Source: Chitinophagaceae bacterium (lineage in GTDB: Bacteria; Bacteroidota; Bacteroidia; Chitinophagales; Chitinophagaceae). Taken from it: a stretch of 12,815 bases of DNA. Both the position numbers and the translations under genes were made by a program. The notes under the pieces are model-generated. The model was given only the letters and a program-made list of their open reading frames with translations, ran no database searches and was not told the origin of the DNA. Of the stretch, positions 1 to 5,663 are shown piece after piece; the first letter of the stretch is position 1, and each line of letters starts with the position of its first letter. The stretch lies in NCBI GenBank assembly GCA_947463755.1, contig CANHUK010000012.1:1-12815 (forward strand), read 5' to 3'.

Positions 1-1
1 C

Positions 2-280
2 CAGGGCATCCTGGCCTTCAACCGCGAAACACTGAAAGAAAACTATCCCTTCAGTGAACTCGCCGACAGTGAGGATGTCAACACCCTGATCTTCCCGAAC
101 CTCAGTGCAGGCAACATCGCCTACAACCTCCTGCAGGAAGTGGGCGGCGCCGACAGCATTGGTCCCATCCTCCTGGGACTCAGAAAACCGGTACACGTTC
201 TGCAACTCGGGGCATCCGTGCGCGACATCATCAATATGGTGGTGATCTCCGTGGTGGATGCACAGATGAAATCACGCTGA
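2..280 (+). CDS. maeB: NADP-dependent malic enzyme, C-terminal end (partial, 5' end outside window)
   Basis: This is the last 92 codons of a gene that starts upstream; the frame is open from base 2 to the TGA at 278-280. The fragment matches the C-terminal phosphotransacetylase-like domain of large MaeB malic enzymes, which convert malate to pyruvate and CO2 with NADP in the cytoplasm. Recognisable pieces are NTLIFPNLSAGNIAYNLL, GGADSIGPILLGL, KPVHVLQLGASVRDI and the ending VVDAQ. The KPVHVLQ-type tail favours MaeB over a free-standing phosphate acetyltransferase (Pta), although both share this fold and the catalytic malic half is not visible. In MaeB proteins this domain is generally regarded as regulatory (acetyl-CoA binding) rather than a working acetyltransferase. 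A strong hairpin begins 6 bases after the stop. Confidence 0.85.
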   Translation, partial: QGILAFNRETLKENYPFSELADSEDVNTLIFPNLSAGNIAYNLLQEVGGADSIGPILLGLRKPVHVLQLGASVRDIINMVVISVVDAQMKSR

Positions 281-285
281 TCAGG

Positions 286-352
286 CCCTGGCCATTCCGT
301 TGCGTCCCCGCGGTAAATGCATGACCGCAAGAACGCAACGGAATGGCCGGGG
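286..352. repeat. Long inverted repeat (hairpin) between maeB and the next gene
   Basis: A perfect 16-base inverted repeat pairs 290-305 (GGCCATTCCGTTGCGT) with 333-348. With one G-T pair it extends to about 20 pairs (286-305 with 333-352). A second small stem, GCGGT (310-314) with ACCGC (324-328), sits inside the loop. It lies between the maeB stop (280) and the next start (374). The right arm is followed by CCCTTCATAAT rather than a T run, so it is not a textbook intrinsic terminator on the + strand. It could end or protect the maeB transcript, or be a dispersed palindromic element. Confidence 0.8.
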
Positions 353-373
353 ATCCCTTCATAATCGCCCGCC

Positions 374-1411
374 ATGGAACATATCTCCCGCCGGAAACAG
401 CATTTTGCGGTGAGTCCGGCGTTCATGAAATTCCTCGCCAGGCACGGCCGGACCATCCCCCTGCCCGTGACTTACCAGATGTTGCGCGGGTATCAGGACG
501 CCATCACCCTGTATGACAAGGAAGGCCGGGACACCTACTGGGAAACCGTCTTCTTCCCACCCTCCCTGACCGAAGAGATCCACCGCGGACTCAAACGCAC
601 CTACTCCATCCTCAAGGCCAGCGGGTACACACAGGCGGAGGAACACCTGCAGATCGAACGGATAGACTACTGTGTCTTCGGAAATTCGAAACCCTTCCGC
701 ATCAAGATCGTCAACACCTACAACGAGGTACACGACTATTTCTACTTCAAGATCGCGGACGCCTCCCGCATCTGGGGGCTCGAACTGGAACATCTGCTGT
801 CGCCCTACCGCATCAACTACCTGGTCGATGGACAGACCCTCATCGAAGAACACATCTCCGGCATCCCGGGCGATGTGTTCAGCCAGCGGTACATGGACCG
901 GCCGGAATTCAACCCCAGACGCATCGCCAAGGAGTTTGTAAAATTCAACGAAAGATGTTTCATGCGCCTGCTGGGCGATATGCGCAGCTACAACTTCGTG
1001 TTCGATATCACCCAGGATTTTGACGACATCCAGTTCCGCATCCGGGCGATCGACTTCGACCAGCAATCCTATGAAGGAAGAAAGAACATCTACCTGCCAC
1101 AATTCTTCAAGGAAAACCAGTCCTTTGTAAAGGAAGTCATGTCACGCCTTCATCCCGACGTGATCAAACAATACCAGATGGAAGAGCGATCCCTGTTCCA
1201 TCGCAGGGTGCGCGCCGAATACTACCGGCTGAGCGACCTCCAGCGCACCCTCACCAAAGAACCATTGTCCCTGCCGGAAAAGATAGCATCCCTGCGGGAA
1301 GAGCTGGCCGCATACCACGGACAGTCCAACTTCGTCAAATGTACCACCATGCCCCAGATCCTCCACCTGCACATCAAATGCTTCGTCCGGATGGATCTCC
1401 GGAAAGCTTGA
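374..1411 (+). CDS. Uncharacterised protein with a kinase-like core, first gene of the MlaEF cluster
   Basis: A 345-residue protein with no signal peptide or membrane segment; I do not recognise a named family. Its middle third reads like a divergent protein-kinase/aminoglycoside-phosphotransferase (APH) fold. FYFKIA offers a beta-3 lysine (K126), GLELEHLL an alpha-C glutamate (E137 or E139), and LIEEHISGIPGD a hinge (about 156-167). GDMRSYNF (201-208) gives the Asp-x4-Asn spacing of the catalytic loop (D202, N207), and AIDFDQQSY (225-233) gives the metal-binding Asp (D227). The IDFD form recalls small-molecule and lipopolysaccharide sugar kinases. About 110 residues flank the core on each side and are unassigned. 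The ATG at 374 follows the 286-352 hairpin; ATG 425 is an alternative start. The stop is 39 bases before mlaE, so the genes are probably co-transcribed. The CDS is fairly secure; the kinase reading is my inference. Confidence 0.75.
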   Translation: MEHISRRKQHFAVSPAFMKFLARHGRTIPLPVTYQMLRGYQDAITLYDKEGRDTYWETVFFPPSLTEEIHRGLKRTYSILKASGYTQAEEHLQIERIDYCVFGNSKPFRIKIVNTYNEVHDYFYFKIADASRIWGLELEHLLSPYRINYLVDGQTLIEEHISGIPGDVFSQRYMDRPEFNPRRIAKEFVKFNERCFMRLLGDMRSYNFVFDITQDFDDIQFRIRAIDFDQQSYEGRKNIYLPQFFKENQSFVKEVMSRLHPDVIKQYQMEERSLFHRRVRAEYYRLSDLQRTLTKEPLSLPEKIASLREELAAYHGQSNFVKCTTMPQILHLHIKCFVRMDLRKA

Positions 1412-1450
1412 GCGATTTGCGTACTTTTGACCGTCACCAAACCCGCACGG

Positions 1451-2191
1451 ATGTACTTCTTCAGACATTTCGGCTCCTTCATCCTCATGATCCGCGGGAT
1501 GTTCTCCCGACCCGAGAACTACCGGATGTACTGGAAGGAACTCATGCACCAGTGCGTTGAACTGGGCATCGGCTCCCTGGGCATCGTATCGATCATCTCC
1601 GTCTTCATTGGCGCGGTGTCCACCGTACAAACCGCCTACCAGCTCGTCAGTCCCCTGGTTCCGATCTCGACCATCGCCCAGATCGTTCGTGATACCGTCA
1701 TCCTCGAATTCGCCCCCACCCTCAGTTGCATCGTGCTCGCCGGCGTGGTAGGGAGCAAGATCGCCAGCGAACTCGGCAATATGCGCGTCTCCGAACAGAT
1801 CGATGCCCTGGAGATCATGGGCATCAACACCCGTGCCTACCTGATCATGCCCAAGATCGTCGCCTGCCTGATCATGATCCCCCTGCTCGTCGTGATCGCC
1901 ATGACCGTTGGCATCTGGGGCGGGAGATTCGCGGGACAAGCCGCCGGGATCATGTCCTATGAGGTGTTCGACCGCGGACTGTTCAAAGACTTCATCGCCT
2001 ACAACGTGACCTTCGCACTGACCAAGGCCTACACCTTCGCCTTCATCATCTCCGCAATACCGGCATACTATGGATACCACGTACGCGGCGGAGCGCTGGA
2101 GATCGGACAATCAAGTACCCGGGCCGTCGTCACCAGCTGCGTGACCGTGCTGCTGGCCGACTACATACTGGCCGCCCTGCTACTCGACTGA
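1451..2191 (+). CDS. mlaE: MlaE-family ABC transporter permease
   Basis: A 246-residue inner-membrane permease of the MlaE/YrbE family, the membrane part of transporters that move phospholipids between the inner and outer membranes. Family signatures are LEFAPTLS (about 85-92), AGVVGSKIASELG (97-109) and EQIDALEIMGI (115-125), the last being the cytoplasmic stretch that contacts the ATPase. Hydrophobic segments lie at about 42-64, 84-105, 136-158, 190-205 and 228-246. The open frame extends upstream to a TTG at 1427, but I chose ATG 1451. The protein then begins MYFFRHFGSFILM, which matches the usual N-terminus of Bacteroidota homologues. It is followed 46 bases later by its ATPase. No MlaD-like subunit is encoded nearby. 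Confidence 0.92.
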   Translation: MYFFRHFGSFILMIRGMFSRPENYRMYWKELMHQCVELGIGSLGIVSIISVFIGAVSTVQTAYQLVSPLVPISTIAQIVRDTVILEFAPTLSCIVLAGVVGSKIASELGNMRVSEQIDALEIMGINTRAYLIMPKIVACLIMIPLLVVIAMTVGIWGGRFAGQAAGIMSYEVFDRGLFKDFIAYNVTFALTKAYTFAFIISAIPAYYGYHVRGGALEIGQSSTRAVVTSCVTVLLADYILAALLLD

Positions 2192-2204
2192 TGACAGAAA
2201 CAAG

Positions 2205-2220
2205 TACCCATCACCGTTAG
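2205..2220 (+). repeat. Intergenic repeat copy 1, before mlaF
   Basis: TACCCATCACCGTTAG. A near copy (14 of 16 bases) lies after mlaF at 3093-3108. The following bases 2225-2236 repeat part of the unit again (TACCCATTCACC) and end just before the mlaF start codon. Short ACCCATTCACC-like strings are a feature of intergenic DNA in some Chitinophagaceae. No function is evident. Confidence 0.5.
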
Positions 2221-2237
2221 TCAATTACCCATTCACC

Positions 2238-3053
2238 ATGATCGAAGTCAGGAACCTGAGGAAGGGATTCGGCGACCGCACCGTGATCAGCGACGTATCC
2301 GCGGTCATGGAAACGGGCAAGTGCAATCTCATCATCGGCGCCAGTGGCAGCGGGAAGACCGTGCTCATGAAATGCATGGTGGGCCTGCTCGACCCCGACG
2401 CCGGAGACATCATCTACGACAACCTTCGGTTCACCGGGATGAATACCGGTGAGAAAAAGGAAATGCGCCGACAGATCGGCATGCTCTTCCAGGGATCCGC
2501 CCTCTTCGACAGCATGACCGTCGAACAGAACGTGATGTTTCCGCTCGATATGTTCAGCAACATGACCCGGGGAGAAAAACAAAAACGCGTCGATGAAGTG
2601 CTCGCCAGGGTCCAGCTGGTAGAAGCGCACAGGAAATTCCCCGCAGAGATCAGCGGCGGCATGAAGAAACGCGTCGGTATCGCCCGGGCCATTGTACTGA
2701 ACCCCAGGTATCTGTTCTGCGACGAACCCAATTCGGGCCTCGATCCGCAGACCTCCCTGGTGATCGACAAATTGATCCGCGAGATCACCCTCGAATACAA
2801 TATCACCACCGTGGTCAATACCCACGACATGAACTCGGTCATGGAGATGGGCGACCGCATCTTCTACATGTACCAGGGGTACAAGGAATGGGAAGGCTCA
2901 AACCAGGAGATCATCTTCAGTAAGAACGAAAAGCTGAACGCCTTCATCTTCGCATCAGACTTCCTGCGCGACGCCAAGGATATGCGCATGCTGGAGCTCA
3001 AGGGTCGCATCAGCGACCAGCGCGATATGGACAGCATGCTGCGTGAAAGCTGA
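2238..3053 (+). CDS. mlaF: MlaF-family ABC transporter ATP-binding protein
   Basis: A 271-residue ATPase that powers the MlaE permease encoded just upstream. All nucleotide-binding motifs are intact: Walker A GASGSGKT (34-41), Q-loop at Q85 (MLFQGSALF), signature SGGMKKRVGIAR (139-150), Walker B YLFCDEP (158-164) followed by the D-loop NSGLDP, and the H-loop histidine in NTHDM (H196). The FQGSALFDSMTV stretch and SGGM signature are typical of the MlaF/Ttg2A branch rather than of generic importers. The roughly 40-residue tail after 235 is charged and may be dimer-stabilising, as in other MlaF proteins. Start ATG 2238 follows a short repeat-like leader without a Shine-Dalgarno site. Confidence 0.93.
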   Translation: MIEVRNLRKGFGDRTVISDVSAVMETGKCNLIIGASGSGKTVLMKCMVGLLDPDAGDIIYDNLRFTGMNTGEKKEMRRQIGMLFQGSALFDSMTVEQNVMFPLDMFSNMTRGEKQKRVDEVLARVQLVEAHRKFPAEISGGMKKRVGIARAIVLNPRYLFCDEPNSGLDPQTSLVIDKLIREITLEYNITTVVNTHDMNSVMEMGDRIFYMYQGYKEWEGSNQEIIFSKNEKLNAFIFASDFLRDAKDMRMLELKGRISDQRDMDSMLRES

Positions 3054-3092
3054 ACAAATCCTCAGGTTTTCAGGAACAACATTAAAATAGGG

Positions 3093-3108
3093 TACCCGTA
3101 ACCGTTAG
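3093..3108 (+). repeat. Intergenic repeat copy 2, after mlaF
   Basis: TACCCGTAACCGTTAG, differing at two of 16 positions from 2205-2220. It lies 39 bases after the mlaF stop, in the 262-base gap before the small heat shock gene. I see no clear terminator in that gap. Confidence 0.45.
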
Positions 3109-3268
3109 TACGGATATCATACCCGAATTGGGCCTCCAGATCAACTCACATTCCACCCGGGGAGTTGTGCTCATTTATCATACATCCCAGACATGGCGAT
3201 GACTTTCATCATTCACACCGAAGGCGTTTCCCGGACAATGATGAAATAAAGACCCCACACATCACGCA

Positions 3269-3276
3269 TACCTTTG
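3269..3276 (+). promoter_or_regulatory. Bacteroidota -7 promoter element for the small heat shock gene
   Basis: TACCTTTG is a perfect match to the Bacteroidota housekeeping -7 consensus TAnnTTTG. It lies 39 bases before the start codon at 3316, which implies a leader of roughly 30 bases. I find no convincing -33 TTTG partner at the expected spacing. No CIRCE-type inverted repeat is visible. Confidence 0.6.
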
Positions 3277-3315
3277 GGTCGTCAAATTCTTTTGCTGACC
3301 TAAAAACACAATGCC

Positions 3316-3768
3316 ATGCTGAAACACACAATCAGTCGCCCCCTCGGGCTGTTGCGACCCCGGATCTTCGACGAGTTCATGATGCCATGGAACGAACTGA
3401 CGGGAGACGGAGACCTCTTCCCCGAATGGCGTACCACACTGCCCGCCGTGAACATCGCGGAAGACGAGAACAGTTATCTCCTTTCCCTCGCCGCGCCCGG
3501 CATGAAGAAAGATGATTTCCGGATCGATCTCGAAGGAGACACACTGACGATCCATGCGGAAAAAGAACGCGAGCAGGAAGATGGGGCCAGGAGATTTACC
3601 CGTCGCGAATACGAATACCAATCTTTCTCGCGGAGCTTCACGCTGCCGGATGGTATCGACCGCGATAAGATCGATGCGCGCTACGAGAATGGGGTATTGA
3701 TGCTAACACTCTCCAAGAAAGAGGAAGCCAGAAAGAAAAACCCGGTGAAGGCCATTACCGTCAAATGA
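3316..3768 (+). CDS. hsp20: Small heat shock protein (Hsp20/alpha-crystallin family)
   Basis: A 150-residue cytoplasmic chaperone that holds unfolding proteins without using ATP and forms oligomers. The alpha-crystallin domain runs from about 43 to 134: LPAVNIAEDENSY, LAAPGMKKDDFRIDLEGDTL, and the hallmark A-x3-N-G-V-L in ARYENGVLML (121-130). The C-terminal I-x-V anchor is ITV (147-149), near the end of the protein. Length and domain order are normal for the family. The ATG at 3316 lies 39 bases after a perfect -7 box, so it probably has its own promoter. A long hairpin follows the stop. Confidence 0.95.
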   Translation: MLKHTISRPLGLLRPRIFDEFMMPWNELTGDGDLFPEWRTTLPAVNIAEDENSYLLSLAAPGMKKDDFRIDLEGDTLTIHAEKEREQEDGARRFTRREYEYQSFSRSFTLPDGIDRDKIDARYENGVLMLTLSKKEEARKKNPVKAITVK

Positions 3769-3775
3769 CAGGACA

Positions 3776-3811
3776 CCGGCGACCGGGAGGTCTCCATCAG
3801 CCGGTCGCCGG
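3776..3811. terminator. Strong hairpin after hsp20 (no T run)
   Basis: A perfect 11-base inverted repeat, CCGGCGACCGG (3776-3786) with CCGGTCGCCGG (3801-3811), separated by 14 bases. It starts 8 bases after the hsp20 stop. There is no T tract on either side, so it is either an atypical terminator or a 3' end stabiliser of the hsp20 mRNA. Confidence 0.55.
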
Positions 3812-3877
3812 ATCCACGTAACCGGACACCCCCTCGCATTCTATCACTCACCGGGCCTCGCCCGAAAATACACAACC

Positions 3878-4468
3878 ATGAAAAAACACATCCTGGCCGT
3901 AGCAGTACTCCTGCTGTCCAGCCACCTGCACGCGCAGACAAGGTTCGGCCTCAAAGCCGGCCTCAATTTTGCCCACATCAGCGCCAATGAATCGGCGATC
4001 ACGGATTACGACAAAGTCAGGCCCACATTTCAGGCGGGACTACTCACCGACTTCTCCGCCGGAGCGCATTTCAGCTTCCAGCCGCAGGTCGTCATCCAGG
4101 GAAAAGGCACCAAGATCAAGTACGACTCAGCGGATACCCTCTACCGATTTCTTTCACTCGACATTCCCCTGAACCTGCTCTACAAGTCGGATGGCTTCTT
4201 CGTCGGCGGAGGGCCCAACCTGGGTTTCAATCTGGATGCCAACTACAAGCAGAACGGCAACGTGACGGATATCGGCATCGGCAACGGCGACTCAGAATTC
4301 AAGCGATTCGACTTCGGCCTGCACTTCATGGCCGGATATGAATCGGAAGCCGGATTTATTATCGGTTTGAATTACCTCAGAGGCGTGAGCAACCTACGGA
4401 ATTCTTCAAACCATGATTGGAGAAACCATGTCTTCTCCGTAAGCGTAGGCTACCTGTTCGGCGACTGA
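3878..4468 (+). CDS. PorT-family outer membrane beta-barrel protein
   Basis: A 196-residue exported protein. A signal peptide is clear (MKK, hydrophobic LAVAVLLLSS, cleavage likely after A19 in LHAQ). The mature part shows alternating hydrophobic/polar strands with glycine and aromatic residues (FGLKAGLNFA, GAHFSFQPQVVIQG, SLDIPLNLLYK, GFFVGGGPNLGF, FDFGLHFMAGYE, FIIGLNYLRG, HVFSVSVGYLF). This is the pattern of small 8-strand barrels annotated as PorT-like or outer-membrane-beta-barrel in Bacteroidota. Proteins of this group have varied and mostly unknown roles, so membership does not imply a part in type IX secretion. No promoter consensus is seen in the 110 bases before it; it could be read through from hsp20. 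It ends at a T-rich terminator. Confidence 0.85.
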   Translation: MKKHILAVAVLLLSSHLHAQTRFGLKAGLNFAHISANESAITDYDKVRPTFQAGLLTDFSAGAHFSFQPQVVIQGKGTKIKYDSADTLYRFLSLDIPLNLLYKSDGFFVGGGPNLGFNLDANYKQNGNVTDIGIGNGDSEFKRFDFGLHFMAGYESEAGFIIGLNYLRGVSNLRNSSNHDWRNHVFSVSVGYLFGD

Positions 4469-4500
4469 CGACCCAAAAGAAATGCATTCACGGGAAAAAG

Positions 4501-4530
4501 AAAAAAGACACCTTTCGGGGTGTTTTTTTT
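4501..4530 (+). terminator. Intrinsic terminator after the beta-barrel gene
   Basis: An A run, the stem ACACC (4508-4512) with GGTGT (4518-4522), then eight T at 4523-4530. The flanking A and T runs lengthen the stem and allow weaker leftward use as well. Confidence 0.85.
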
Positions 4531-4535
4531 ATTTC

Positions 4536-4551
4536 ATATTTATATAAATAT
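4536..4551. repeat. AT-only perfect palindrome
   Basis: ATATTTATATAAATAT reads the same on both strands. It lies between two terminators in the convergent gap between the beta-barrel gene and the AraC gene. No role is evident. Confidence 0.5.
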
Positions 4552-4611
4552 AAATGAAGATCCAGGGTTGATGAAAATGATGATATGAACTGGTCATCAA
4601 CTGTCAAATAA

Positions 4612-4650
4612 AATGCCGGACACAGATCAAGTGGATCCATGTCCGGCGTT
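4612..4650 (-). terminator. Terminator of the leftward AraC gene
   Basis: An 11-pair stem with one G-T pair joins AATGCCGGACA (4612-4622) to TGTCCGGCGTT (4640-4650) around a 17-base loop. On the minus strand the hairpin is followed by TTTATTTG. It lies 24 bases past the end of the regulator gene and is matched against the rightward terminator on the other side of the gap. Confidence 0.75.
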
Positions 4651-4673
4651 AAAAATGACATGCAATACGCCAT

Positions 4674-5333
4674 TCAGGAAGCCGGCTGGCCGGCGACCGA
4701 GGATACATAATGCGGGATACCCGAACTGGCGGCATAAGGGATGCGACCATCGCCATCGGCAAAGGGCCGTAGCTGGCCGTCGGTATTCATCAACTGATGC
4801 AGGTGCAGGGCCTTGAACTCAGAAGCCGAGAGACCGGTCGTCTTCCGGAACTGGTTCGAAAGATGCGCGACACTGCTGTAGTTCAGCATCGTCGCGATCT
4901 CCGTCAGATTCAGCCCGCTGTGCAGAAGCAGCTTCTTGACCTTTTCAATGCGCTTGTTGATGATGAATTGCCGGAGGCTGATCTTGTTGTGCTCTGAAAA
5001 GATGTTGGAGAGATAATTGTAGTTCAGATTCAGCTTGTCGCTCAGATACACCGAGATCTTCAGGTTCGGCCGATTTTCCCAGTTGTTCACCATCTCGGTA
5101 ACGACATGGGATATCCGCTGCACCAGGATCCGCTGATGGTCGTACACCAGCTCGTAACCCTGCTTGAGCATACTGGCACCCAGATGCGAGATACGATGAG
5201 GGTTTTCGTGATCGTGCAATTCAATACATCCATTCTCGACCTTGTAATTGTTGAATCTGTGCGCGTGCAATAAATCGCTGACGGCCTTCTCTCCATCCTT
5301 GCCGTTCATGTTGTTGACAGGAATTCTGATCAT
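4674..5333 (-). CDS. AraC-family regulator with an HMA-like N-terminal domain lacking the metal cysteines
   Basis: A 219-residue DNA-binding protein. The C-terminal half (about 91-175) is an AraC-type double helix-turn-helix. Its first helix pair is near YLSDKLNLNYNYLSNIFSEH and its second is near LTEIATMLNYSSVAHLSNQF, closing with TGLSASEFK. Bacteroidota carry a family with this DNA-binding half fused to a small ferredoxin-like domain resembling heavy-metal-associated (HMA) domains, usually with M-x-C-x-x-C in the first loop. Here residues 1-65 keep the strand-helix pattern, but that loop reads MNGKDG (9-14), with glycine in place of both cysteines. The only cysteine in this part is C36. A tail of about 45 residues after the DNA-binding domain is unassigned. 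Start ATG 5333 preserves the first strand (MIRIPVNNM). The target genes and signal are unknown. Confidence 0.85.
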   Translation of the reverse strand: MIRIPVNNMNGKDGEKAVSDLLHAHRFNNYKVENGCIELHDHENPHRISHLGASMLKQGYELVYDHQRILVQRISHVVTEMVNNWENRPNLKISVYLSDKLNLNYNYLSNIFSEHNKISLRQFIINKRIEKVKKLLLHSGLNLTEIATMLNYSSVAHLSNQFRKTTGLSASEFKALHLHQLMNTDGQLRPFADGDGRIPYAASSGIPHYVSSVAGQPAS

Positions 5334-5418
5334 AGGTTAGTTTGTTGCGGCATACGCCCGATCAGGCACACAGGTGCCGGGTCATGCATATGCACGGGTG
5401 TTAAAATAGGTTGCTACG

Positions 5419-5441
5419 GGTACGATCTGGTTCATCGTACC
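5419..5441. promoter_or_regulatory. Perfect inverted repeat, candidate operator
   Basis: GGTACGAT (5419-5426), 7 bases, ATCGTACC (5434-5441). Arm centres are about 15 bases apart, compatible with a dimeric regulator binding site. It lies 86-108 bases upstream of the start of the HMA-like AraC regulator. No second copy was noticed in the window. Confidence 0.45.
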
Positions 5442-5581
5442 ACACGGTTTCAGGAGTTCGGATGTGGGATACATGTCCGTGGCCAGCGCAACATGCCCCT
5501 GGTTCCAAGCATCAGTGAGGACCTGGATCTTGGGATGGTTTTTCGGGAAGGAATGGGATGATCAGTGCGCAAGACAAAGCA

Positions 5582-5603
5582 AGAAAAAAAACAACAGTAT
5601 TGT
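5582..5603 (-). terminator. Possible weak terminator of the receiver-AraC gene
   Basis: On the minus strand a short ACAA/TTGT stem (5591-5594 with 5600-5603) is followed by a run of eight T (5583-5590 as A on the + strand). It is about 60 bases past the stop of the 5664-6461 gene. The stem is only 4 pairs, so support is modest. Confidence 0.3.
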
Positions 5604-5663
5604 GTTACAGATTTCGTCAGTAATTTTTCATTTTTCATACCTGCCCCGTAAAAACATACGAAA

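Larger units (their letters stand above)
5334..5663. other. Intergenic region between the two leftward regulators
   Basis: 330 bases. It holds the likely control region of the 4674-5333 gene, including an inverted repeat at 5419-5441 and a TGCATATGCA palindrome at 5385-5394. Its right end is AT-rich and contains a possible weak leftward terminator. No TAnnTTTG box is found on the minus strand. A stop-free minus-strand frame of 59 codons (5385-5561) has no good start and is not called as a gene. Confidence 0.6.

Noticed and set aside
359..1102. Long minus-strand open frame (247 codons) opposite the kinase-like gene
   Set aside because: It lies entirely opposite a coherent + strand gene, its protein has the Asp/Val/Gly-heavy composition of an antisense shadow in GC-rich DNA, and no domain is recognised.
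1427..1450. TTG start for mlaE
   Set aside because: The eight extra residues are absent from the typical N-terminus, and the ATG at 1451 gives the family-like MYFFRHFG start.
1142..2110. Long minus-strand open frame (322 codons) opposite mlaE
   Set aside because: Antisense shadow: it is rich in Asp, Gly and His, and overlaps two genes on the other strand, one of them a confidently identified MlaE.
5385..5561. Minus-strand frame of 59 codons with protein-like composition (includes KIQVLTDAWNQGHVALATD)
   Set aside because: It has no usable start before its middle and no recognised domain, and such a length can arise by chance. It could be a gene remnant; a protein search of the translated frame would decide.
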